Source: Luteolibacter arcticus (GTDB lineage: Bacteria; Verrucomicrobiota; Verrucomicrobiia; Verrucomicrobiales; Akkermansiaceae). From it: DNA of 64,000 nucleotides. The stretch is taken from NCBI RefSeq assembly GCF_025950235.1, contig NZ_JAPDDT010000001.1:434001-498000 (forward strand), read 5' to 3'. Shown piece by piece: positions 1 to 7,436 of the stretch (position 1 is the stretch's first letter; every line of letters starts with the position of its first letter). Position numbers and translations under genes: made by a program. The notes under the pieces were generated by a model. The model saw only the letters and a program-made list of their open reading frames with translations. It was not told where the DNA came from and made no database searches.

Positions 1-1
1 G

Positions 2-403
2 CTGGGGCTGGGCTACCTGCGGCTTGGCCAGGCGGCGAATACCCTGTCGGGTGGCGAGGCGCAGCGGCTGAAGCTCGCGGTCGAGCTGTCGAAACCGGCC
101 GCACCGCACACCCTCTACTTTTTCGACGAACCGACCACCGGCCTGCATTTCGGCGATGTCGAGCGCCTGCTCACGGCCTTCCGCGGGCTGCGGGAGGCCG
201 GCCACAGCGTGCTGGTGGTGGAGCACCATCTGGACGTCATTGCGGCGGCTGACTGGGTGATCGACTTGGGCCCCGGCGGGGGGCGGGATGGCGGGAGACT
301 GGTGGCCGAAGGGACCCCGGAGGCGGTCGCGAAAATCGCGGATTCGCCGACCGGCCGGGCACTTGCCCAGCGTCACGCTCGCCATTTCCAGACAAAAGGT
401 TAG
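2..403 (+). CDS. uvrA: Excinuclease ABC subunit A, C-terminal fragment
   Basis: The window opens inside this gene; only the last 133 residues are visible. They carry the second ABC ATPase of UvrA: the signature [12 protein letters not shown] at the left edge, a Walker B region ([13 protein letters not shown]) and the H-loop VVEHHLDVI, followed by the usual short tail containing VIDLGPGGG. UvrA dimers scan DNA for bulky damage and load UvrB in nucleotide excision repair. A stand-alone UvrA2-type paralogue cannot be separated from the canonical protein on this fragment. The sigma-factor gene begins 18 bases after the stop on the same strand, so some readthrough is likely. Confidence 0.93.
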   Translation: MGLGYLRLGQAANTLSGGEAQRLKLAVELSKPAAPHTLYFFDEPTTGLHFGDVERLLTAFRGLREAGHSVLVVEHHLDVIAAADWVIDLGPGGGRDGGRLVAEGTPEAVAKIADSPTGRALAQRHARHFQTKG

Positions 404-421
404 GTTCACGCCGCTACTTCC

Positions 422-1015
422 ATGGATCCACCCGACGACGTGAGCAGCGCCCCGGCCGAGAAGCTTTCCCCATCCACTACCGCTTGGCGCGAGTGGCTAG
501 CGGAGCATGGCCCCCGTTTGATCCTCTTTGCGCGTCAGCAGACGCGCTCTTCTGAGGATGCCGAGGACATCGTGCAGGACGCCTTGGTGAAGCTGGTCGA
601 CAAACTTGATGCCGGTGAATTCGTCGGCGGCCAGGAAGCATGGATGCCCTATCTTTTCACCAGCATCCGGCGGCTGGCGATCGACCTCGGTCGCCGCGAT
701 GACCGTCGGCGGCGCCGCGAGGACGTGGTCGGCGGCGAGGACGAGATCGAGCAGAAGGAAGCCTTCCACCCGTGGTTCGAAAGCGAGTCGTCCGACGATG
801 AAACACGACAGTTGTTGGAGGCCGGCTTGAAAGAGCTGCCGCCGAAGTTCGCCGAAGTCGTGATTATGAAGATCTGGGGCGAACGGACTTTTGCCGAAAT
901 CGGCGAGGCACTTGAAATTTCCCAAAACACTGCGGCTTCCCGGTATCGCTATGGACTTGAAGCCCTGAAGAAAAAACTCTCATCCGCCCGCCGCAAGGGC
1001 GATCTCTCGATCTGA
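422..1015 (+). CDS. ECF-type RNA polymerase sigma factor
   Basis: A 197-residue sigma-70 family protein. Region 2 lies around residues 28-85 (ARQQTRSSEDAEDIVQDAL, then the helix with PYLFTSIRRLAID) and region 4 around 135-190 (LKELPPKFAEVVIMKIWGE followed by the HTH TFAEIGEALEISQNTAASR). Regions 1 and 3 are absent, as in ECF sigmas. The linker between regions 2 and 4 is unusually charged (RRDDRRRRRED, then an acidic stretch). The next gene, 11 bases downstream, has a single membrane segment and is the likely partner or anti-sigma. The regulon cannot be read from the sequence. Confidence 0.9.
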   Translation: MDPPDDVSSAPAEKLSPSTTAWREWLAEHGPRLILFARQQTRSSEDAEDIVQDALVKLVDKLDAGEFVGGQEAWMPYLFTSIRRLAIDLGRRDDRRRRREDVVGGEDEIEQKEAFHPWFESESSDDETRQLLEAGLKELPPKFAEVVIMKIWGERTFAEIGEALEISQNTAASRYRYGLEALKKKLSSARRKGDLSI

Positions 1016-1026
1016 ACGAACACACG

Positions 1027-1647
1027 ATGGACGAAGACTTCCAGGAACTTGAAGCCACCCTGAAGGGAATGCGCCCGATCACGCCGGATGCCGCCTGCAT
1101 GGACCGCCTGTTGGCGGCCGTGGAGCGCCGGGCTCCGACTGCAGACGCAACCATGGAGCGGGAGCTTTCCAAGCTGCGCCCGAATGCCCTCGCTGCGGGA
1201 ATTCAGGAACGTCTGCTCGAAACCGTCTCGCGCGTGCCGTTCCCGGTGGACGCCAAGGTGGTTCTTTTCCCCGGCAAGGCGAAGCCCGCCGCAACGAAGG
1301 CTCCCGCCCGCCGGCCGTGGCTTGCCGCGGCCGCCGCGGTCGCCGTGCTTGGTGCGTTCAGCGCCTTGATGTTCGATGGTCCGCAGAAGGGTGCCGGCCC
1401 GGTGGTCGCCAAAGGCAAGGTTGAGTCTCTAGCCCGGATGCCGCGGGGCCTGATGCCCGCCTCGGTGGGTAGCCAAGTCAGCGAAGCCCAGGACGAAGGC
1501 CTGATCTGGACCCGCGACGGCAAGCCGATGCGCCGCGTGAAGGTGATCTACATGGACAAGGTGAAGTACGCCGGCGAGGACGGCAAGGTCGTCGAAGTCG
1601 AGCGTCCGCGCGTTGAATGGCTGCTGGTTCCAGAGAAGATCGACTGA
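1027..1647 (+). CDS. Single-pass membrane protein, probable anti-sigma partner
   Basis: A 206-residue protein encoded directly after the ECF sigma factor. The N-terminal ~95 residues are predicted cytoplasmic and helical, with two similar blocks (MDRLLAAVERRAP and IQERLLETVSRVP) that suggest an internal repeat. A hydrophobic segment at about 97-115 (WLAAAAAVAVLGAFSALMF) would cross the membrane once, leaving a ~90-residue external part. I see no zinc-binding HxxxCxxC motif of ZAS anti-sigmas, so the anti-sigma role is inferred from position and topology only. It could equally be an envelope protein co-expressed with the sigma factor. Confidence 0.6.
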   Translation: MDEDFQELEATLKGMRPITPDAACMDRLLAAVERRAPTADATMERELSKLRPNALAAGIQERLLETVSRVPFPVDAKVVLFPGKAKPAATKAPARRPWLAAAAAVAVLGAFSALMFDGPQKGAGPVVAKGKVESLARMPRGLMPASVGSQVSEAQDEGLIWTRDGKPMRRVKVIYMDKVKYAGEDGKVVEVERPRVEWLLVPEKID

Positions 1648-1648
1648 C

Positions 1649-1684
1649 TTTTGCGAGACAAAAGAAGCGAACTACTACGCTTCT
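1649..1684 (+). promoter_or_regulatory. Two small hairpins before the PDZ gene
   Basis: The 57 bases between the membrane protein and the PDZ gene are AT-rich and hold two short inverted repeats: CTTTTG/CAAAAG and AGAAGCG/CGCTTCT. They overlap by two bases, so they may be alternative structures. They may attenuate or process the transcript, or belong to a separate promoter for the PDZ gene. Confidence 0.3.
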
Positions 1685-1704
1685 AGTATGTAAAACGATA
1701 CAAG

Positions 1705-2766
1705 ATGAAATCTCACATTGCATACGGATTTGCAACGCTGTTGGGAGTGGCGTCTTCCGCCTTGGCCATCGAGCCGCCCAATGCTCCGGCACCGATTCCG
1801 CCGCAGGTTCCGGCTGAGGAAGCAGCGGCGCCGGAAGCCCAGGTGGAACCGGAGCCTGCACAGCTTCAGGAGCAGGATCCGCAACCCGAACTTCAAGGGC
1901 GCCCTCCTCGCCAACGGGTGCTCCCGCCAGCGGATGCGCAGGCAGCAATCGCTGATCGCGCCTATCTCGGCGTGGGAGGCTCCCAGGTGCCCGAGTTGCT
2001 CGGCGAACATCTCAAGCTGGAGCCCGGCCACGGGGTGGTCGTGCGCTCGCTCGATCCCACCGGCCCCGCGGCCAAGGCTGGTCTGACCCAGAACGACGTC
2101 ATCACCAAGGTGGCCGGCAAGCCGGTCGGTTCGCACGAGGGATTGCGTGATGCCGTTTCCGCCATGAAGCCGGGTGAGGAAATCGACATCGACTACATTC
2201 ACCAAGGCGAGGCCAAGACGGCCAAGATCTCACTCGGCAACGCTCCTGAGGAGGCAGGTGCAATCGCCGGAGCGGAATTGAAGCCGCTGGAGCGTCTGAT
2301 GCTTGACGGCATGCCGCCGGACCAAGCGAAGCGCATCCAGGATGCGATCCAACAGAATCTCCGGGCCTTCGAGGACATGGAGGATGATCATGCCGCCATG
2401 CCTGAGCGGATGCTCGGTGACGCCATGCGCAAGCGCGTCGAACAGATGATGAAGGGCATGGAACTTCAGGCCGCGCCGCAGGGAGGTGGCGGTGGCATCA
2501 ACTTCAAAAGCTCCGGCACGATCCGCATGCTCAATGCCGACGGTAGTGGCGTCGAGGTGATGTCCGAGAACGGCGGCAAGCAGGTCCGCGTGCTTGGCCG
2601 GGGTGGCAATGTCGAGTGGGAAGGTCCTTACGATACCCCGCAGGACAAGGAAGCCGTGCCGAAGGAATTTCGCGACCGCATCGACAACCTGAACCTCGAC
2701 ATGGACTTCAAGGGTCAGGGACTGCGCCTGCGCATGGCTCCGCGCTTCGAACCGCTGGAGAAGTAA
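1705..2766 (+). CDS. Secreted PDZ-domain protein
   Basis: A 353-residue protein with a signal peptide (cleavage likely near ASSALA, residue ~22), a Pro/Ala/Gln-rich linker to about residue 80, and a PDZ domain at about 87-180 containing LGVGG, the GHGVVVRSLDPTGPAAKAGL carboxylate-loop and peptide-groove region, and the NDVITKVAGKPV turn. It resembles the PDZ half of DegP/HtrA proteins, but I see no trypsin-like protease domain. The C-terminal half is acidic and Met-rich and contains a helical part (residues ~195-255) and a beta-rich tail. Same strand as the sigma/anti-sigma pair, so envelope-stress function is a reasonable inference, not shown. Confidence 0.75.
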   Translation: MKSHIAYGFATLLGVASSALAIEPPNAPAPIPPQVPAEEAAAPEAQVEPEPAQLQEQDPQPELQGRPPRQRVLPPADAQAAIADRAYLGVGGSQVPELLGEHLKLEPGHGVVVRSLDPTGPAAKAGLTQNDVITKVAGKPVGSHEGLRDAVSAMKPGEEIDIDYIHQGEAKTAKISLGNAPEEAGAIAGAELKPLERLMLDGMPPDQAKRIQDAIQQNLRAFEDMEDDHAAMPERMLGDAMRKRVEQMMKGMELQAAPQGGGGGINFKSSGTIRMLNADGSGVEVMSENGGKQVRVLGRGGNVEWEGPYDTPQDKEAVPKEFRDRIDNLNLDMDFKGQGLRLRMAPRFEPLEK

Positions 2767-2788
2767 AACCGATTTTTCAGGGAGATAT

Positions 2789-2826
2789 GAACGCCCGTCT
2801 TGGTCTATGGACCGGGACGGGCGTTC
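2789..2826. terminator. Convergent hairpin terminator
   Basis: Perfect 11-bp stem GAACGCCCGTC/GACGGGCGTTC with a 16-base loop. It sits between the PDZ gene and the convergent methyltransferase and overlaps the latter's stop codon. The flanking T-run is short, so termination in either direction is likely but not certain. Confidence 0.7.
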
Positions 2827-3718
2827 AAGTTTCTACCCAAGTGCTCTTGAGGTAGGGCTCGCCGGTGAAGTCGGCGGGCATCGCATTGTGGCGGATCTTT
2901 ACCGGACGTCGCGATGCCCCTCGGAGCTGGGCTTCAAAGGCCCGCGTGGAAAGCGTCCGGCAATTGGTGGATGCGAGCAAAAAACCGCCCGGCGCGAGGC
3001 AGGCGAAGGCGAGCTCCGCGAGTCGTCCGTAGTCCTTTTCCACGCGGAAGACGTTGCCATCCTTATCCCGTGAGAAGGTCGGCGGATCGAGCACGATACC
3101 GTCGAAGGTGCGCCCCTGTTTCGCGAAGCGGGCGAGCCAGTGGAAGGTGTCGCCCTTGCAGAAGAAGTGTGCCTCGGGATCGAAGCCGTTGAGCTGAAAA
3201 TTCCGCTTCGCCCAGTCGAGATAGGGCTGGGCCAGATCGAGGGTGGTGGCGGTCGCGCCCGCCCCCGCGGCGAAAACCGAGAACGCTCCCGTGTAGGCGA
3301 AGGTATTGAGCAAGGTCTGCCCGGCAGACAGACGGGAGCGCAATTCGGCGCGGTTGTCCCGCTGATCGAGGAAAATTCCCTGTGAGTAGCCGGACTGGAA
3401 GGAGATCTCAAAGGCGAGTCCGCCCTCGTGGATCGAAAACGGTTGCTCCTGTTCCGCTCCGCAGAGGTGGACCGGCGAGTCCTTTTGCTGCTGATCGAGC
3501 TGTTTCCAGTAGGTGGGATGTCCTTTTCCCCTCAGCCACTCCACCAGCGGGGCGGGCGGCTGGCGATCGCGGGTCGAAAGCAGCCATTTTCCCGCGAAAT
3601 CCTCGAGTTCCAGGCCCGGCAGGCTGTCGCCTTCGCCGTCGATCAGCCGCAGGGCGTCGGTCCCCGGTTGCCTCAGCGGGGCGCGGCGGGCGAGAGCGGC
3701 TTCGAGCAGATGTCGCAT
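2825..3718 (-). CDS. RlmI/RlmK-like SAM-dependent methyltransferase without PUA domain
   Basis: Class I methyltransferase of the RlmI family (23S rRNA m5C type) of about 297 residues from the chosen ATG at 3718. Visible signatures are the EGDSLPGLELE block near the N terminus, the SAM-binding region LNTFAYTGAFSVFAAGAGA, and the DPPTFSRDKDG catalytic-site motif. Typical RlmI is ~395 residues and starts with a PUA RNA-binding domain; this one begins about 25 residues before the EGD block, so that domain is missing. Alternative ATGs at 3733 and 3754 would add only a few residues, and the frame stays open further back without a plausible domain. Divergent from the phosphohexomutase, with under 50 bases between starts. 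Confidence 0.8.
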   Translation of the reverse strand: MRHLLEAALARRAPLRQPGTDALRLIDGEGDSLPGLELEDFAGKWLLSTRDRQPPAPLVEWLRGKGHPTYWKQLDQQQKDSPVHLCGAEQEQPFSIHEGGLAFEISFQSGYSQGIFLDQRDNRAELRSRLSAGQTLLNTFAYTGAFSVFAAGAGATATTLDLAQPYLDWAKRNFQLNGFDPEAHFFCKGDTFHWLARFAKQGRTFDGIVLDPPTFSRDKDGNVFRVEKDYGRLAELAFACLAPGGFLLASTNCRTLSTRAFEAQLRGASRRPVKIRHNAMPADFTGEPYLKSTWVET

Positions 3719-3764
3719 GGGAGGCATTGCCATGGAGCAAGGGACCGCTAGCATCCAGCGCGAA

Positions 3765-5693
3765 ATGAGCGTCCTCGCCTCCCTTCTCGACCAAGCCCTC
3801 GCCTCCGGCCACCTCCTTGAAAGCTCGCGCAAGAACATCGATCTGCTGTTGAGCGGTTCGGCCTCGCCGCTGGCCGAAACTGCCATCTCCGAACTTGCCA
3901 CCGCCGGCGAGTGGGAGGAGCTCAATGACCGCTTTTTCAAGACGCTGGCCTTCGGCACCGGCGGCCTCCGCGGTCGAACGATCGGCAAGGTGGTCACCGC
4001 CGCGGAGCAGGGGAAGGGCGGACCGAACGATCGCCCGGAGCACCCGTGCTTCGGCACCGCGACGATGAATTTCTTCAACGTCTCCCGCGCCGTCCGCGGC
4101 TTGATCGCCTACGCCAAGCGCCATGTCGGCCCGTCGCGGAAGGCGAAGCTGGTCTTCGCCCACGACACCCGCCACTTCTCCCGCGATTTCGCCGAGTTCT
4201 GCGCCAAGGTCAGCACCGAGCTGGGTTGCGATGCCTTCCTCTACGAGTCCGGCCGCGCCACCCCGCAGCTTTCCTTCACCATTCGCGAGCTGCGTGCGGA
4301 TGCCGGCGTGGTCCTCACGGCCAGCCACAACCCGTCCCATGACAATGGCTTCAAGGCCTACTTCAACGACGGTGCGCAGATCGTCGAGCCGGACGCCTCT
4401 GCCATCATCGCCGAGGTGAATGCGCTCGAAAGCGAGATCTACGAAGCGCTGCCCGCCAGCGAGCACGGGACCGTTACCACTCTCGGTGCGGAGATGGACC
4501 GCCGCTACATGGACCGCCTGAAGTCGCTGCTGATGCAGCCGCAGTTGCTCACTGGTGCCAAGACGCGCGTCGTTTACACCAATCTCCACGGCGTCGGCGG
4601 CGTGATCATCGTGCCGATGCTGCGCGAACTTGGCTTCGAGGTGATCACGGTGCCCGAGCAAGATGTCCAGGATGGGCGCTTCCCGACCGTCGATTCACCG
4701 AATCCCGAGAACGCGCCGGCCCTGAAGATGGCGATCGATCTCGCCGAGAAGGAAGGCGCGGAGATCGTCATCGGCACCGACCCCGACAACGACCGCATGG
4801 GTGTGGCTGTCCGCGACTCGGCCGGCCAGATGCGCCTGCTCACCGGTAACCAGATCGGCTCGCTGATGGCATGGTATCGCGCCAAGACCGCCTTCGAGAT
4901 CGGCTGGCTGAACGACACCACGCGCGCCCGCGCCTTGTTCGTGAAAACCTTCGTCACCACCGAACTGCAGAGCGCGATCGCGCATCGCTACGGCATCGGC
5001 GTGGTCGATACGCTGACCGGCTTCAAATACATCGCCGAGAAACTCCGCAAGTACGAGGACGCGATCCCGGCCGACAAGAAGGGTGACTACCGCTCGCTGG
5101 ATGAGACGACGACCCGCAATCTCCGTCTGGAGTATTCGCGTTTCTTCCTCTTCGGCGGCGAGGAGAGCTACGGCTACCTTGGCTGCGATTTCGTCCGCGA
5201 CAAGGATGGCAACGGTGCCGCGGTGATGTTCGCCGAAGTCGCCGCCTACGCGAAGTCGGTGGGCAAGACCTTGGCCGATGTGCTGGACGACATCTTCCGC
5301 GAGTTCGGCTACCACGAGGAGCGCGGCAAGTCGCTGGTCATGGAAGGTGCCGATGGAGCGGCCAAGATCCAGGCGCTCGCCAGCTCCTATTCACACAATC
5401 CGCCGGTGGAAGTGGATGGCTCCGCGGTCGCGAAGATCCGCGACTTCGCGACGCAGGATCTCTTCGATGCCGAAGGCGACGCCTTGCCGAAGGAGAAGAT
5501 GCTGTTCGTCGATCTCGCCGATGGCCGTTCCTTTGCGGTGCGCCCGTCCGGCACCGAGCCGAAGATCAAGTTCTACCTCTTTGGCAAGACCACCCCGTCC
5601 GACGACGTTGCGGCGTCGAAGTCGAAGGTCGGCGCATCGCTCGACAGTCTGTGGTCGGCCATCGAAGCGGATGCCAAGAGCCGGATGGCCTGA
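3765..5693 (+). CDS. Alpha-D-phosphohexomutase (phosphoglucomutase/phosphomannomutase)
   Basis: A ~642-residue member of the alpha-D-phosphohexomutase superfamily, interconverting hexose 1- and 6-phosphates. All four signature loops are present: the phosphoserine loop TASHNP (~185), the metal loop DPDNDR (~339), the sugar loop GGEESYG (~465) and the phosphate loop RPSGTEP (~593). Length and the long N-terminal part resemble PgmB2/PGM2-type enzymes. An in-frame ATG at 3732 would add 11 residues but would overlap the divergent start, so I prefer 3765. It would link glucose 1-phosphate, made by the two phosphorylases encoded at 7.4-17 kb, to glycolysis. Lnt begins 6 bases downstream. Confidence 0.92.
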   Translation: MSVLASLLDQALASGHLLESSRKNIDLLLSGSASPLAETAISELATAGEWEELNDRFFKTLAFGTGGLRGRTIGKVVTAAEQGKGGPNDRPEHPCFGTATMNFFNVSRAVRGLIAYAKRHVGPSRKAKLVFAHDTRHFSRDFAEFCAKVSTELGCDAFLYESGRATPQLSFTIRELRADAGVVLTASHNPSHDNGFKAYFNDGAQIVEPDASAIIAEVNALESEIYEALPASEHGTVTTLGAEMDRRYMDRLKSLLMQPQLLTGAKTRVVYTNLHGVGGVIIVPMLRELGFEVITVPEQDVQDGRFPTVDSPNPENAPALKMAIDLAEKEGAEIVIGTDPDNDRMGVAVRDSAGQMRLLTGNQIGSLMAWYRAKTAFEIGWLNDTTRARALFVKTFVTTELQSAIAHRYGIGVVDTLTGFKYIAEKLRKYEDAIPADKKGDYRSLDETTTRNLRLEYSRFFLFGGEESYGYLGCDFVRDKDGNGAAVMFAEVAAYAKSVGKTLADVLDDIFREFGYHEERGKSLVMEGADGAAKIQALASSYSHNPPVEVDGSAVAKIRDFATQDLFDAEGDALPKEKMLFVDLADGRSFAVRPSGTEPKIKFYLFGKTTPSDDVAASKSKVGASLDSLWSAIEADAKSRMA

Positions 5694-5699
5694 CACCGC

Positions 5700-7436
5700 A
5701 TGAAGGTAATTCTGCTCTTTCTCCGCCCGTTGGCCGCCGTGGCCAGCGGGTTCGGCATGGCCGCGTTGTTCCCTCCCTACGGGTTCAGCCAGCTCATCTG
5801 GATTGCCTTCCTGCCGCTGCTGTTCGCGCTGTGGTCGCTGGGGGAGGGGAAACGGAAGCGCAAGGCCATCGGCCTCGGCTTTCTAACAGGTCTGGCGTTC
5901 TTCCTGCCGAATCTGGCGTGGCTGCGCACCGTCAGCGATGTGGGTTGGGCGGCACTCTCGGTCTATCTCGCGCTTTTCCCCGCGGTGTGGGCGCTCTTCG
6001 CCGCCACCTGGGGGAATCCATGGCGCAGTGAGGAGAAGGGCCTTTTCCACGTCCCGCGGCATGCCTTGGCCTGTGCGCTGGTGTGGACCGGTCTGGAGTG
6101 GCTGCGCGGTTGGCTGTTCACCGGCTTCGGCTGGAATACGATCGGGACCGCCTTTCACGAGTCCCTCGTCTTCGCCCAAGGGGCAGATCTGTTAGGCGCG
6201 ATCGGTTTGTCGATCCTTCCCATCTTCATTCAAGCGGTGCTGCTGCAAGTCTGCGTCCGCCGCGCCTCCCGGATCGACTCCGGCGGAATGCGCCGGCGGA
6301 TCGCGCTCGGCAGCGTGGTGCTGACCATGGTCGCCGCGTATGGCTACGGGATGTGGCGGATGATTTCCGCGCTGAAGGTTGATTCGATCCGCCTCAACGC
6401 GCTTCTGGTCCAGCTCAATATCCCGCAGGAAGCCGCGCGCCAACTTTGGGATGCGATGGACATCCACTTGGGCTACGAGGATGAGACGCTGGAGGCTCTC
6501 GGCGTGGTCGATGGCGAGGTCGTCCATTCCCTCAACCCACAAGGAAACCTTCCGCCGAAGCCGGACTGGGTGCTGTGGCCGGAGACCGCACTGACCGGAC
6601 GCATCCTGCGCACCGACGACGGCGGGTGGGCGAGCGCGCAGGAGAATCTCAACACCCTCGACCGCATCCGCCAGGGTGGCGATGACTTCACGCTGATGCT
6701 GGGCCTCGTCGAACTCGAGGCCGAGCTGAACGGTGACACTCCCATCATGAAGGGGGACGCCCGCGCGTGGAACTCGCTCGCCGTGATCGAGGCGGATGGC
6801 TCGCTCCAGACCTTCCGCAAACATCACCTCGTCATCTTCGGCGAATACATCCCGTTCGTGGAGAGACTGCCCTTCCTCGCGAAGATCTATGAGCAGCAAT
6901 CCGGCTCGAAATATGGTGGGGCTTTCAGTGTCGGGGAGAGCCTCGATCCGCTGGAGGTGGCCATTCGCGGTGAAACCGTCGGCGTCATTCCCTCCGTCTG
7001 CTTTGAAGACACGGTGCCGCGTCTGCTGCGCAAGTTCGTGCGCAGTGGTCCACAGATCATTGTCAATGTCACCAACGATGGCTGGTTCAAGGAAAGCCCC
7101 GGCGCGGCGCAGCACTTCGCCAATGCGCGCTTCCGGGCGATCGAGCTGCGGCGGCCGATGATCCGCTGTGCCAACACCGGTGTCAGTGCAGCGATCACTC
7201 CCACGGGCAGCACGGTCCATCCCGATGGCGGACGCCTTCAGGAACTCCGCGATGAAACCGGCAACCACTTCACCCGCGGCCACTTGCTCGCGGAGTTGGA
7301 TATCCCGAAGAATCCACCGACGACGCTGTATGCGATCATCGGGGATTGGGGGGTGATCTTGCTGGCAGTGATTGGGGTGCTGTTAGGGGCGATTCCGGCT
7401 CTTCGCGAACGGAAGCTGGAAACGGAGCCGAGCTAA
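5700..7436 (+). CDS. lnt: Apolipoprotein N-acyltransferase
   Basis: A 578-residue inner-membrane enzyme that adds the third acyl chain to lipoproteins. The N-terminal ~215 residues contain several hydrophobic segments, followed by a periplasmic nitrilase-fold domain and a final membrane helix (ILLAVIGVLLGAIPAL). The catalytic triad is visible: Glu in WPETAL (~293), Lys in FRKHHL (~373) and Cys in SVCFED (~434). Overlaps by four bases, convergently, with the stop of the GH94 gene. Its presence with lptD shows a diderm envelope with mature triacyl lipoproteins. Confidence 0.94.
   Translation: MKVILLFLRPLAAVASGFGMAALFPPYGFSQLIWIAFLPLLFALWSLGEGKRKRKAIGLGFLTGLAFFLPNLAWLRTVSDVGWAALSVYLALFPAVWALFAATWGNPWRSEEKGLFHVPRHALACALVWTGLEWLRGWLFTGFGWNTIGTAFHESLVFAQGADLLGAIGLSILPIFIQAVLLQVCVRRASRIDSGGMRRRIALGSVVLTMVAAYGYGMWRMISALKVDSIRLNALLVQLNIPQEAARQLWDAMDIHLGYEDETLEALGVVDGEVVHSLNPQGNLPPKPDWVLWPETALTGRILRTDDGGWASAQENLNTLDRIRQGGDDFTLMLGLVELEAELNGDTPIMKGDARAWNSLAVIEADGSLQTFRKHHLVIFGEYIPFVERLPFLAKIYEQQSGSKYGGAFSVGESLDPLEVAIRGETVGVIPSVCFEDTVPRLLRKFVRSGPQIIVNVTNDGWFKESPGAAQHFANARFRAIELRRPMIRCANTGVSAAITPTGSTVHPDGGRLQELRDETGNHFTRGHLLAELDIPKNPPTTLYAIIGDWGVILLAVIGVLLGAIPALRERKLETEPS

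Noticed and set aside
3408..4661. Minus-strand 417-codon ORF across the methyltransferase/phosphohexomutase start region
   Set aside because: It overlaps two genes with clear motifs and its translation has no protein-like features.
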